Notes under the pieces: model-generated
Told to the model about the DNA's origin: nothing
Databases searched by the model: none
What the model saw: only the letters and a program-made list of their open reading frames with translations
Part shown: one piece after another, positions 1 to 13,440 of the stretch
Layout: each line of letters starts with the position of its first letter
How positions within the stretch are numbered: position 1 is the first letter of the stretch
NCBI GenBank assembly: GCA_963556255.1
Contig: OY744605.1
Span: 42,331,835 to 42,395,834 of the forward strand
Length of the DNA stretch: 64,000 bases
Reading direction: 5' to 3'
From: Allolobophora icterica
Lineage: Eukaryota; Annelida; Clitellata; Crassiclitellata; Lumbricidae
Made by a program: the position numbers and the translations under genes

Positions 1-907
1 GTTTTGTAGATTGGAAAATATCTAAAGGATATCTTTGGACCGACTTTCTTGTAGAATGTAAGAAAAGAGGCACAACTTAGGGCAGCGTATGGATAATATG
101 ATGTATCCATTTACAGAGGTTCTGAAGCACATAAAATTTCATCACCTTATTACCAACAGCAAGTCAAGCACAGTGACATTTCAGTCAAGATATATTTGCC
201 TATTAATATTATTCCTATGCTAATCATTATTATAATTAACAATAATATTACTCTGATCATTGTCTTCATTGTCATTGCATCCTCATTACTGTGTCTGCCA
301 GTTTCTTTGCTATAAAAAATTCATCACTAAAACTGAAATATTTATTAGAGACAACTGAATTAATGAATCTTCAAAACTGGGTGACAGAAAAAGGTGAAAC
401 AGATAAAGGTAATGGCAAAGATAAGGTAGTATGTAAAACAGTTTAGCAGTTCCACAAAATATATATTATGGATATTGCAGTTTTGTGCATATATACACGC
501 ACTGGATCGTAGAATTTTAAACGTAAGCCTCGGTGAAAGAACAGAAAACGACAATACCACGCACAATTAAGACATCAGATTAAGACATCATTACACTGAA
601 CTAAATAAATTATAGGGTATATGGGAGGGCTCAGAAGTGTAAGCAAGTCGCGATCGTCGCAGCTATTCTTAAAAGTAGGCCTAATTGTGTTAAAAATTAT
701 TCTCTAAACGGTTTAAATAATGAAAATAAGTAAAAACAGAACTAAATAGAACCAAAGTGACAAATATAAGAAAATATTTCGGTTTTAATATGGTCAAAAC
801 AAGTTATGTAATTACAGTAACTTCTATTCGGTAACAACTTTTGTTCAAACGAATGTTTGTTTATGGTGTCCACACTTTTCGCCGAAAGTAAATGTGCTTC
901 ATGAATG
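1..907. other. AT-rich stretch without recognisable gene
   Basis: I see no gene, RNA or clear repeat here. The sequence is AT-rich with many stops in all frames. It contains one TAGGCCTA palindrome near position 677. It ends where the pogo-like element begins. Confidence 0.5.
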
Positions 908-1297
908 TAGGGGAGACTGGGGCAAGAGAGGTACTTTTTTGTAACACGTTATATTTTCCAAAATATACAACATTGTGCCACAGTTTTTGTATAGGCATGT
1001 TGGCAACTCATAAGACTAATATATAAACGTTAGAAATTGACTATATATAGTAACATATTTGCAAAATGCGTAAAAACGCACACTGAAAATGATCCACTCT
1101 TACCCCACCACTTTGGGCAAAAGTGGCATATACTGCCACTCATGCCCAAAAGGTGGGGCAAGTTTGACATGGAGGCAATGACATTGGTAGCTAGGCTATC
1201 TGACTTATTTATCTCACAATTAACAACAGTAGGCCTAACGCAAAGTGAATTCAAACTGTCAGTCGTATTTGTAATCTTAAGTAAGAAACATTTATAG

Positions 1298-1621
1298 TTA
1301 ACGACAGTAATCGCAATTAAATTGCTTGTCGCTGGGCTCAATAGGGGCACAGCTTTCATGACACCAGTACTTGCATGTTAAGCACTGTATCCACGTTTCT
1401 TCGGGTGGATTGCTATAGAGCTCTCTGCAATAAATACAATGGAAGCTCATGTCACTCTCCGATCTAAATTTCTTCATGACACTCTTCTGCTGCTGGTCCT
1501 GCTTCTGGCTCTTTTGCTTCTGGTTCTTCTGTTTCTGGTTCTTATGCTTCTGGCTCTTCTGCTTCTGGTTCGTCTGTTTCTGGTTCTTAATCTTCTGGCT
1601 CTTTTGCTTTTCTGCAGCCAT
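1298..1621 (-). pseudogene. C-terminal zinc-finger remnant of pogo-like transposase
   Basis: This is a 107-residue minus-strand ORF. Its first half is a low-complexity K/Q/N tract in which the short unit QKQKSQK recurs. Its second half is a PHD-like cysteine-histidine cluster: C-x2-C, then WIQC-x2-C-x2-WCH-x2-C, then C-x2-C at the end. Such fingers occur at the C-terminus of pogo/jerky-type transposases, and the ORF lies in the expected place downstream of the DDE fragment and inside the same terminal repeats. I read it as the end of the same decayed gene and not as a host gene. Confidence 0.55.
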
Positions 1622-2382
1622 GTTAAGGACAGCCAGTCGTCTTTGCGCGTGCCTTTCTAAAAGTCTTTATAACTTTTTACTATCATTCTCTTGTAGATTA
1701 AGTTTCTTCATGGGCGGTTTTCTATCATGTTGCTTCTTATCCTCTAGCATTATTTTGTAAGGCGGACTCGTTAGGACACACGAGCTTTCCGCTTTTCGTT
1801 TGCCGCCTGCTTAACGATATGTGTGCGGATAAGGACTGATGTCCAACACTGACACTTTAGCAGTTGAGGACGGCGTTTCATCGTGTTTGTGCAATTCAAC
1901 ATTGTTAGCAGCATGGGAGGACAAAACGAGACTTGTTTGGAGATAAGGCTGATTCGTTTCCTAATCATCGACATGTTCTGCAATAAAGTTATATCATTTA
2001 TTGTAAATTATTTATTTTTATTTTATATATGTGACTAGTAACAGCATCAATAACATGGCAGAAAAATTAGAGGCACTGCGGTACCCGGTAAGTATAATTT
2101 ATGTTAGTTAATTGTATGAGTAATGTTAATTAGTGAGCCGATTGTGCTAGTTCTGCAACGATGATTGGCTGGTTCGGCTCAGCTTCATGGGCACGACCTG
2201 CAATTCATGTCATTCATTTTTATTTCATATGACAAACACATTGTAGCAATTTGCAAACAGGATCAAGAATAAATTATACTCTGATTAGAGTCGCCATACT
2301 GGTACGCCGAGGAATGCATATACAAGTAATTATAATTATGATAAAAATCAAAACGTGAGTATGGAGTTACCATGCAGCAGGT

Positions 2383-2940
2383 TCAGAGAAGCAACCGAGT
2401 TCTGCATTTGTGAGAGCCTGGTTCTGTTGGTGTTTGCTGGAATTTTCGTATGAACACGTGAGTTCTACATATTGGTGGCTGATACCCTTCTGGAATATTG
2501 ACAGGTTCGGATGAGCAGATAAGTTCTACATCGATTGCTGGCTGGTTTGGTTCAGCATCATTTGCAAGTTCTGGTGATTTTCGCAGATTTCGGTTATGCC
2601 ATGATGGAACCCCAACTGATCCCTGAGGTGCACCTCGCATCAACCTGTCGTTCATATTTTCTCGCCGAAAGAGGATCATCGGTGGCACATAAATACCTGA
2701 TGGACTCATTACACATACAACCGTATTTGTCACTCCTTTTTCTTGACTTTGCCAACCTGCTTGCAACCAGTCAGCAATTATTTTTCCAGGCTTTTGTACC
2801 ACGTTGTGATACCGCTTTCGTCTACATGTATATTAAATATCTGGTGCGGATCGTGCCCTATCAGTTCCTCATTTAAAATTGAGAAAATCGTCCCAACATG
2901 TACTCGGTTAAAGCCGACTGCACGAGCTATGCTGGTTGCC
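2383..2940 (-). pseudogene. pogo-like DDE transposase fragment
   Basis: Minus-strand translation gives a recognisable pogo/Tigger DDE_1 core. One frame reads VDESGITT near 2830, equivalent to the NVDETG motif that carries the first catalytic aspartate. After a frameshift the next frame continues QKPGKIIA, then a core with VCVMSPSG, VPPMILF and GAPQGSVG, all hallmarks of this transposase family. An upstream stretch (about 2850-2940) reads like the usual linker. The fragment cannot make an active enzyme because the reading frame is broken and the later catalytic residues are not evident. Confidence 0.65.
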
Positions 2941-3225
2941 TCGGGGGTCCTTAAACCCTACTTTCTTTGCGCCGTTTTATATAATCATAAGCCCGATCTT
3001 ATGACGGTAAACCCTGAATAAAGTTTAAAATATTCTAAATTGTAGGCCTATAATTAAGGATCAGCTAAATAAATGTAAGAAAATTGTAATGGCAAATATC
3101 AAAGTACCACTCTTGCCCCATGTTTTGGGGCAAAAGTGGCATGTCGTGGGGCAAAAACGGCAGACAGTATGCCTCCTTTGCCCCAAAGCTATGCCTCGTC
3201 TGGGCGATTCTTTTCGTTATGAAGG

Positions 3226-3402
3226 CAGTGCTCGAAATGGACCGGAACGCACCGGAACGCCGTTCCGGTTCGTCAAATGAATTTAACGTTCCGTTCCGGT
3301 TCGTCAAATGAATTATTGTGGAAAATACTATGAAATTAACGTGAATACTCCCATATCTTTGACTAGCGTTCCGTTTCGTAAAATTTTCCATTTCGAGCAC
3401 TG
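3226..3402. mobile_element. hAT-like MITE, TSD tatgaagg
   Basis: This is a 177-bp element with inverted ends CAGTGCTCGAAATGG and CCATTTCGAGCACTG, flanked by the exact 8-bp duplication tatgaagg (3218-3225 and 3403-3410). CAGTG ends and 8-bp target duplications are characteristic of hAT elements. The inside has palindromic CCGGAACG/CGTTCCGG units. It has no coding capacity. It interrupts the older pogo-like element. Confidence 0.85.
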
Positions 3403-3742
3403 TATGAAGGGATTAAGATGCGATGCGCGACAATGTTTTCGTTAAACAAACGCATTTTAAACTTTACAAATGACACATTATGAACTGTGCCTTACCTTCT
3501 GTTACAGAGCATGGGCTGATCAAAAATCGCCTACAAAAAACTCAAATTTGATGAAAATCTTAAAAATTAAAACAAAAATAGTTGCGTCTGCACTAATGCA
3601 GAATATAGTTTTTCGTTGTGCATCGCGTCACACGCGCTCATTAAAATACAAGGTAAAGGTTCTATAGTGGTGGCCGTTTTCTTGCCAGTAGGGAGTGTCA
3701 CTCTTACCTACCATGCCACGCTTGCCCCGGTCTCCCATGTAA

Positions 3743-4345
3743 TGTAATGTAAATCTCCGAAATTTCTCAGCGCCACACAAAAGCCACGTCAGGGAGACCA
3801 GCTTAAGCACCGGCGCTATATCAAGTCAAGTCCGCAATAGCCATGTCCGCCTTATCCGTTCCGTAGTACCCTGCTGTCTCCTCGGCTTGACCTCCCCGGA
3901 CTCAGAGTCCGGGGAGGTCAAGCCGAGCTGAGTCCGGGGAGGTCAAGCCGAGGAGACAGCAGGGTACTACGGTGGTAATCGGTGATGATCGCGGTTGTGT
4001 AGTGGCGCGGGAATGGTATCAGGATAGGATAGCTTGAAGAGTTCGGTTTTCAGTCGTGAGTGGAAAGCAGCGGAGGACAGTGCAAGCGGAGGAGAGGTGA
4101 TGTCAACAGGCGATATGGGAGGATGAGCAAACTGGCGGAGATCTTTTGGGAGATTGTTCCAAAGAGCCGGTGCAGCATAGACTAAGGAGCGGTTGCAGAA
4201 TTTCAGAGATGATGAGACTGAAGGCCGAGATAGAGAAAGATATGATGATGAGCGAGTAGACCAGGGCGGTTGGATGGTAAATAGCTGGCGAATGTAAGAA
4301 GGTTGAGAGGTTTGAAGGGCGTTGTACGTAAGAGTCTACGCGGGT
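3743..4345 (-). mobile_element. Truncated CR1/L2-type retrotransposon 3' end
   Basis: This is the same family as the copy at 14222-15135, in the same orientation. Shared blocks include the CAGCGCC/GGCGCTATAT pair near the 3' end (3770-3825) and a long block (4000-4340) that in the other copy encodes the C-terminal LWNELP motif of the reverse transcriptase. The minus-strand 3' end begins with a short (TTACA)n tail at 3738-3750. The copy is 5' truncated and contains the 45-bp hairpin at 3861-3972. Confidence 0.6.
3861..3972. repeat. Perfect 45-bp inverted repeat (hairpin)
   Basis: The arms 3861-3905 and 3928-3972 are exact reverse complements over 45 bp. The 22-bp spacer is itself a partial third copy of the arm (GTCCGGGGAGGTCAAGCC). 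The related retrotransposon copy at 14222 has only a single degenerate version (around 14310-14350), so the palindrome arose in this copy. Confidence 0.9.
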
Positions 4346-5166
4346 AGGTCATATACATTGTGTATACTCACCTCTTGAGACCGTATACTCACCTCACAAA
4401 ATATTTTTACTCACCTCTAGTCTAAATAGTTTCGGAAAACTAACCGATAGCGTATATATAGGCCTACTCACCTTTAATTTTACCACTACAGCCCTGAAAA
4501 GGAGATCACTGTTTGCCCTACCTTCAATACGTCGATGGGCAGCTATTAGGCCTAATTAACAGATAATACTAAACTTGTCGTCTTCTTCGACATTCTGTCG
4601 TCTGCAGCTTTAGACAGAAAAGAATCAGACGTTCACGATAACAGACGAAAATACGTCATTTTTAAGATGACGTCATATTTGGGCATTGTGATTTCAAGCG
4701 TTTTATATAAAAAGGCACTCGCAACGGGTGTAGTAATCTGGTGAAAACTTCAGTATCGATATACTTATATCTAAAATGCGTATTCCAGGTTACCATCATT
4801 CGATCAATATTCAGTTGACAATAACGTAACAGATTACAGAAGCACGATAACAATAGAATGGCTTTAAGAGAAGAGAATAGAGGGATGTGTTAATTAATAC
4901 GATCTTTGAACGAACACACATTTATCTTTAGAGGAAGGGTAAAATTGTGAGTCTTGCATCAAATTAAATTGTAATATGGAGTACGCAGCAAGGCAGTAGT
5001 TAAATTATGAGCATAAATTTAGCCTCACACTGAAAAACACGAATCGTAAACTGTCGTTTATATCGGTTAATTAGGCTACATTTGTTTCGAACCGAGTTCC
5101 GTTTTCAGTTGCATGACTGTTTAGAAACGGTGTACTTTGACCGAATCAACCCAGGCTCGATCGATG
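4346..5166. other. No recognisable gene
   Basis: I see unique-looking AT-rich sequence with short ORFs only. A small local repeat of ACTCACCTCT-like units occurs at 4366-4475. Two TAGGCCTA motifs are present, near 4463 and 4548. Confidence 0.4.
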
Positions 5167-5490
5167 TTATTAGATAACGTCGACTCAATATAGTGGCGCT
5201 ACAAAAGTTCTGGGCTTAACTTAAACGGACGAACATCAATCTCATAAGACTCTTTATGTTTTCAGATTCCTGTATTTGATCTCTCTCTTTTAGAATCAGA
5301 GTCTACTTTGCTGACATCTAAAGTTGATTTATTAGATAACGTCGACTCAATATAGTGGCGCTACAAAAGTTCTGGGCTTAACTTAAACGGACGAACATCA
5401 ATCTCATAAGACTCTTTATGTTTTCAGATTCCTGTATTTGATCTCTCTCTTTTAGAATCAGAGTCTACTTTGCTGACATCTAAAGTTGAT
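5167..5490 (+). repeat. Perfect 162-bp tandem duplication
   Basis: Two adjacent copies, 5167-5328 and 5329-5490, appear identical by eye. The junction lies at TTATTAGATAACGTCGAC. No coding potential is evident. Identity of the copies implies a recent event or an assembly artefact. Confidence 0.85.
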
Positions 5491-5640
5491 TTTCTCCCTC
5501 TTTCTTTGTTTCTCTGGTACGAAGCTCGGCTAAGCATATAGTCGTGTCTACAATGTGACACCACACTGTTCTGTAATGTCCCGTTCTCCCATTTAATCTA
5601 ATCTAATCTAATATTGAAATTTCTATGGGGTCGTTATCAT

Positions 5641-6056
5641 CAGGGGCGGATCCAGAGGCCGAGGGGGCCAATCCGGCCATGGCCCCCATTTGATATTCAC
5701 ACAGGACGTGGCCCCCCGGCCCCACCCCCGTCACGAAGTAGACAAGGAAAATTTGATATTTATGCAGGACGTCACAGGACGTGGCCCCCGCAGACGTAGG
5801 CGAGTAAAATTATGTGGAAATATGACTGACATTTTTCTGAAGATTAATGACTAAAAAAGGTCATAAATTTTTTTCGGAGATGAATTCGTAAAAAATTTGT
5901 CGTTGGTTTGTTGGTCACTGTCCCTACAAACTTTGATCCGCAAACTTTGATATACCTCCCAGAAGAGAGGGAGTGGCTTAAACACTGGTATGTGTGTATG
6001 TATGTATGTATTATTTTTGCCCCCCATCCCCGATAGACCTTCTGGATCTGCCCCTG
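5641..6056. mobile_element. hAT-like MITE with nested MITE, TSD gttatcat
   Basis: This is a 416-bp element with inverted ends CAGGGGCGGATCCAG and CTGGATCTGCCCCTG, flanked by the exact 8-bp duplication gttatcat (5633-5640 and 6057-6064). The inner part from about 5813 to 5995 resembles the right half of the different MITE at 13043-13387 (GACTAAAAAAGGTCAT, then a CCCAGAAGAG block and TTAAACACTG), so a second element appears nested inside it. Confidence 0.85.
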
Positions 6057-6230
6057 GTTATCATAATGCGAGAGGCATCGATCGATAGTTTTGTCGCTTC
6101 TAATCAAAATCGCATTCCAGTATCACAATCTAGTGGACAGAACCATAAAGAACAATTAGCGACCTCTATAGCTTATTTACGAACACTGCGTCGAAGTAGA
6201 AGGGTTGTCCAGACATATGGTGCACACGCA

Positions 6231-6412
6231 CATAGGCGGCGATCCCGGGGCTTGATGGGGGAAAGACCCACCTTTCGACCCCAAACATTTTGAAGAAACA
6301 CCAAAAAGGTCAAATTTTGACCTCTTTTTTGAGCAGATCAGTTCAAAACTATTTTTTGACCAGATCAATTCTAAATTGCCCCCCCACCTGTCAAACAAAA
6401 TGGCCGCCAGTG
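6231..6412. mobile_element. hAT-like MITE, TSD cacacgca
   Basis: This is a 182-bp element with short imperfect ends CATAGGCGGC and GCCGCCAGTG, flanked by the exact 8-bp duplication cacacgca (6223-6230 and 6413-6420). The inside holds repeated TTTTTTGA(C/G)CAGATCA units. It has no coding capacity. Confidence 0.8.
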
Positions 6413-7560
6413 CACACGCATAAAGGGCTGTTGAGCAATATAGTTCACATAGCACTGTAGGTCTACTGACAAAGTTAACAAAAGTGATTAAATGTGCAGT
6501 TGTGAGAAATACAGTCATGACATATGTTATAAGAAAAAAGGTTAGCCTACCTTATGTAAGGCTTATAATAGCGAGACTTGCTATCTTTACGGACCCAGCT
6601 TTGGATGTCTTTTAAAAAAAATTTAATTACTGAATTATTGATGTTCAATACATAGGCCTACGTCAAAGCAATAATTTTAATCTACCCGGTTCCCAGATAA
6701 AGACTCCTGTAGAGTTCCCGATTTAGGCTTGGTGGGGCCTTAAGCTTTATAAAGCTTGGAGGCCACATGTTGAAAAATTACACCAGAAGGTCTCACAAAA
6801 CTTGAAGCATAGGCCCTATATACCTTTAAGTGTATATAATATATATTTAATAGCATTTAGGTGTAAAGTGAAAAATTCAAATTGTTTTCAAATGAACTCA
6901 TTTATGCTACTCAATGGAGGTGGAAGTTGCTACAAAATTCAGCGTAGCCTAACCGTTATCGTATATTAAAAATACTTAAGCGCTACGTAAAAGCTGAGGT
7001 CACCAGCTCAGTCCAGCTGACTTATTTGCGACCGCTGCATCAAATCAGAGGGTTTAATTGTCAAGATAATCCTATGAAGAACAAAATCCGGTTGCCAGAA
7101 GACCATGCATGGGAGAGAAAGAACAGATAGTAAAGCTGTTGCCGTGAGTTTGGTTAGATTTACAGAAATTGCAATTAAGGCGCCGGTTTAGATAGATCTG
7201 CAGGTAAGGTTTCTTGACGAGAAGTGATTGTAGGTTTAAATGGAAAGCCTGCGCTGTTCTAGACAGACTCTATAGGCCTAGCTTCAGACCAAAGATGCTA
7301 GATGGCAGATGACCGACACCTAAAAGGGTGGAACGAAGAATTTGGGATACAATGATACAAACTGGTAGGCCAAAAATGTAAAGATTTTCTGGCTATTCCA
7401 ACAGCTGATATAGGGCCTATGGCATACGCCTATGGAATAATGAAAGTATTGTGCATTGAGCCACCAACAAAGCAAGATTGTCGATGGAGAGAAGTAAGCA
7501 GACAGGGATTGGGCCTATGAGAGAGAAGTATAGACGCACTACGCCAAAGAAGGATATGAT
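6413..7560. other. No recognisable gene
   Basis: I see AT-rich sequence without supported coding exons. It contains TAGGCCTA motifs near 6652 and 7275 and related TA-GGCCC-TA and TA-GGGCC-TA forms near 6823 and 7413. Confidence 0.4.
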
Positions 7561-7561
7561 G

Positions 7562-9416
<1,855 letters not shown>

Positions 9417-9651
9417 CAGTGCTTTTTTTTCTGGAGAAAAAGGTTCCGGAACGGAACAATAGGCCTAGGTTCCGGAACGGAATAATTATGGGCGGGCTAA
9501 AATCCCGACAAAACTGGATTGGGGGTTCAAAACACTGAAATTAGATTGAAACAACGAAGTTTTTTTAATAAAATAAATTAATTAATTTTTAGTACATGAA
9601 AAAAGGTGCCGGAACGCCGTTCCGGCGCGTTCCAGCTGAAAAAAAGCACTG
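9417..9651. mobile_element. hAT-like MITE, TSD gtcttgtt
   Basis: This is a 235-bp element with ends CAGTGCTTTTTTTTC and AAAAAAAGCACTG, flanked by the exact 8-bp duplication gtcttgtt (9409-9416 and 9652-9659). Internal CCGGAACG/CGTTCCGG units relate it to the MITE at 3226-3402. A TAGGCCTA lies between two copies of GGTTCCGGAACGGAA. Confidence 0.85.
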
Positions 9652-9698
9652 GTCTTGTTCATGTACCATGTTGCGGTTTGCCAACGTGTCAATAAACG

Positions 9699-9722
9699 AA
9701 TAATAATAATAATAATAATAAC

Positions 9723-9757
<35 letters not shown>

Positions 9758-9771
9758 TAATAATAATAATA

Positions 9772-9860
<89 letters not shown>
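9699..9860 (+). repeat. (AAT)n microsatellite
   Basis: About 160 bp of AAT/ATA trinucleotide repeat with a few interruptions (AAC, AAA, GTA). It lies directly downstream of the MITE target duplication. Confidence 0.97.
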
Positions 9861-10226
9861 CGAAGCATGTGCGAAAAAAGCTGGAAATGTAATCAGAAAG
9901 ATAAGATTTTATCCTAAATTAATGCCAGTGGGGACATCTAAGCCGAAGAGTCGGAGGTGAAAGTGAGAGAAAAACTGAGGAACCCATTGATTAGCGGAGA
10001 GGGTAATACGAGATTTGCTGAATTTGCTCTGAATTTAATCTTGGCCGGATTAGGGCAAAGCAGTTTCAATGAAATTCATGTTGAGATTTGGTCACAGATC
10101 TAACATTTGGTATACCCTATAACCTAGGCAGATATATAGTTTGCATCTCTCTAGAACAATCTCGTAAGACCCACGGCAGCTCTCTGAGACTCGATCTGCC
10201 CTAAACTAATTCATCTCACCAACCCA

Positions 10227-10515
10227 CAGAGGCGCGTTTACGTAGGCCTATAGGCGCACTAGGCGCGCGCGTAAGGCCCCAAATCTCGGAGGGTTCCCAA
10301 ACGAATGAACATATTTTTTCAGTTATAAAAAGTAACATTTTTCATTTTGAATTATTTTAAATATAACCTATTTATTTTATTTTATACAGTTTGGCATTTA
10401 CATAAAAGTATGTTATTGTAATTTATAATTGTTTTCTTCATTTGGGCTAATACAAGTCCAGAAGGGCCCCTAAAATGTTTGCGCCTAGGGCCCGTTTTCT
10501 GTAAACACGCCTCTG
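10227..10515. mobile_element. hAT-like MITE, TSD ccaaccca
   Basis: This is a 289-bp element with ends CAGAGGCGCGTTTACG and TGTAAACACGCCTCTG, flanked by the exact 8-bp duplication ccaaccca (10219-10226 and 10516-10523). The centre is AT-rich and non-coding. A TAGGCCTA sits just inside the left end. Confidence 0.85.
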
Positions 10516-13016
10516 CCAACCCAGCTTCGCTTGTCGTTTAGAATCCTCAGGCCTTCCACTCAAACTCAAACTCTCTCCTCTCTGAATCTCAGTTTTGTTC
10601 TTCGTCGCCGCAAGTTTAAGCACCAGTCAACTATGCAGTGCCTAGCTATAGGCTATTGTTCTTACTTGCCCTTCGGAATTTCATTCTGGCTTTTTGAATG
10701 GACTCATTAGATTAGCTTCTTGAAGAGTGCCAATCAAAATTTACCATTAGGGGCCTACACTAAGACAAAGTAGGGCCTATAATAAACAAGTAAAAACTAA
10801 ATACCATGCAATTACTTGATTTGCGCCGGTCAGTCACAATTAACGCATGTCGAAAAATTACGCCTATACACCGCAGATATTTCAACTTTGTGGTGAATGT
10901 GTCCCCGACTTACCCCATCGTTCGACATTTTCGCTCTTATAAACATCAATCCTTCTTACAACATTCGCACCTTTGCAGATTTTCAGTCGTTATGGCTTAT
11001 TCACCAGGTGACGTTTGCTTTTCCAACAGAGCTACTGTATACATTAGTTGTCAATCCAACCATACAAAGACTATGCTTGGAATACGTGAACTGTTTCCAC
11101 GTCCTATAGGTATTGACACTAAGGCATGTAGGCCCCAATGCAAGTGTATAAAATTAATTTAATTTTTGCGGTAAAATTCATGACCAATGGATAGGCCTAT
11201 ATCCCCCTACTGCTCCCCAGAACGACGCCACTGCTGTTTTGACTTCGAATCAGCCTAAATGTCGTCTGGTTAGTAGGCTACAAATGCCAGAATTGAATTA
11301 CAGACATTTAGCAAACATCGAATTTTCTGTTTACTCAGCCAGGGAAACGATGGCATGGCGAATTTATTTAATGAGAGTTCGCCACTGCAGAAAGAAGCGA
11401 GTGACCATTATTAACAAGTGAGCAGCTGACGTAGGTGCACGTAAATAATGCAGAGATGCAAAGGAGATAATCGCTGGTATTCTCGTCCTTAATTTTCCGT
11501 TTGATTGGGATTTAATTGTTGCTTGTATGTATATGTTTGTGTGATATTTATGTATCACCACTGTAGCAGATCGTCAAAAGAGGTGCTCTGAAATTCGGCC
11601 GCTCGAGACCAAGACCGAGACACACAGATGAAGCGACAGGCGATGTATACAGACAATGACACAGACGGACCGATAGAGAGACGTAGGTAGATAGGATTCT
11701 TCCGAGACGTGCGTGGACCTACTTGTTTGTTTGCCTATAGTTTTTCGTAAAGTATTCGGTGGATCATTTCCCCCGGGTACATAACGCATGCCCCTGCGCA
11801 TGTTTAGCTGTAGAAGGTAGGCCTAAATCTCTTTGTTTACATGATCCGTCTTTATTCCAGTAGCGATTCGATCGCTCGCATACACTCTCACCCCACCCCA
11901 CGATCCAAATGCTGATGCTTACCACCTGGATCGTATCCGCCGCTCTTCCAGCCGCAGCAGCAGCTTATAATATGCCACCCTTTGAGTCGAAATCGTTAGC
12001 AGCTGGACCAGCAGCCGTTCAGCGTCCGTTAGCACCATCTAGCGGTCATCTTGTCGGCTTCAAGAAGAAATTCTATTTATTTGTTCTGGTCAGCAGAGTT
12101 GACCTCGCAGTCAAAACAACGACACCCAATGCAACACACAAACGTATTTGTAATACGTCCGTTAAGGTCTTATAGGTGGTAGAGTGCGTTCATATGATCT
12201 ATATACAAGTGTAGGCCTACACGTGTATGTGATCTCGCCCTGTCAGTGCTGTCACCTAATACATTATAGTAATATATATATATATATTTATATTTATATT
12301 CACAGCCTATATATGGAAGTGTTTATAAATATTGAGTATTCTGATAATTGCAAACTTGTGACATTAATCAAAAACAGTAACATGGTTACTTTTTTATTAA
12401 TGGCAGAAGTTGGCAAATGAAACCACTATGGTATACATGTACAGTATGACAACAAGCAGATGAATATTTATTTAGCTGAATTTAGAAACAGCGCCATACC
12501 AGCTTAAGTTTACCTTGAGCTTCGGATGAACCATCTATAGAGACTTCTTTAGCTATCTGATAGCCAGCCTATCGTACATAGTTACACCTTTGTAAGGCCT
12601 GACATAACAACAGTTGTGTCAGCATAAGAGCACACGCCCCACTGCATCCTAGGCTACACGGCTTCATATCTATGTATGTATATATTTTTGTTTATTTACT
12701 AAAACACTTAATATGAAAATCTGAATCTGATGTATGTTCGCACACATCATGCAAGAGCCAGAGTAAAATAGCGAGTCATGACATGTGATTTAAAGGACGA
12801 TATCGAGATGGCAGAGTCGGGCATTGTGTGGTAGACGATGATTTTAAATACTAGGAGCACAGCTGCTGAAAGCGCGTAATCTTACAATTGTTCACAAAAC
12901 CTGGTATCAGAAGAACACAATAGTCTAGAAGGGTGAAACGAAATTGGGGTGGCCAGAAAGTATTGGAAATAGACATGATAACTTTATAATTATTTTCAGT
13001 ACAACTAAGCGAAATC
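10516..13016. other. No recognisable gene
   Basis: There are short ORFs only, none recognisable, and a short (TA)n tract near 12273. Several TAGGCCTA motifs are present (near 11193, 11819 and 12212). I found no convincing exon. Confidence 0.35.
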
Positions 13017-13024
13017 ATAGCAAC

Positions 13025-13440
13025 AGTCTAGTGGTGAGTGTGCAGTGTTTAATCTAGACGTCTTTGGGGGGGGGGAAGTTCCCCCCCAGGATTGATGTTT
13101 CCCCCCCCAAGAGGCCGGCAATATTATAAGGTTGAGAGATTTTTGGGAGGCAAATCCCCCCCCCAGGATACATGGTGATATATGGTTTTCCCCCCCGAGA
13201 GAGACGAATTCCTAAAAAAAGTCATCAAATCAACGAATGACTAAAAAAAAAAAAAGGTCATCAACTTTTTTCGAAGATGAAAGTTTAAAAAAGTCTGGAT
13301 GAAAGTTTAAAAAGTCTGAAAAATTGGCTTGTCCCCCCCCAGAAAATGGTTTCCCCTCCCAGAAGAGGGGGACTAGATTAAACACTGGTGAGTGTGTCGG
13401 ACAGCCGACAATAAGTAAGAGGTTCGATCCATCCCCAGCA
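13025..13440 (+). repeat. tRNA-like sequence split by a MITE
   Basis: The flank left of the MITE ends GTCTAGTGGTGAGTGTG, like a tRNA A box. The right flank resumes GTGAGTGTGTCGG and reaches AGAGGTTCGATCC, like a B box. Together they resemble a degenerate tRNA or the head of a tRNA-derived SINE, interrupted by the element at 13043-13387. It would not fold into a normal anticodon arm. Confidence 0.45.
13043..13387. mobile_element. hAT-like MITE, TSD gtgagtgt(g)
   Basis: This is a 345-bp element with perfect 15-bp ends CAGTGTTTAATCTAG and CTAGATTAAACACTG. The flanks 13034-13042 and 13388-13396 are both gtgagtgtg, so the duplication is 8 bp plus one ambiguous base. The inside is full of C7-C8 runs and GACTAAAA...GGTCATCAA blocks. 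It has no coding capacity. Confidence 0.88.

Larger units (their letters stand above)
910..3739 (-). mobile_element. Decayed pogo/Tigger-like DNA transposon
   Basis: Imperfect terminal inverted repeats bound this element: GGGGAGACTGGGGCAAG at the left end and CTTGCCCCGGTCTCCC near the right end. Both are flanked by TA, the target of the Tc1/mariner/pogo superfamily. Inside, the minus strand encodes fragments of a DDE transposase and a C-terminal zinc finger, broken by frameshifts. Further GGGGCAA-rich subterminal repeats lie at about 1085-1165 and 3105-3190. A hAT-like miniature element (3226-3402) is nested in it, so the copy is old. The right end abuts the (TTACA)n tail of the neighbouring retrotransposon fragment. 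Confidence 0.65.

Noticed and set aside
10806..11162. 118-residue plus-strand ORF
   Set aside because: Amino-acid composition looks random, and there is no motif or homology I can name.
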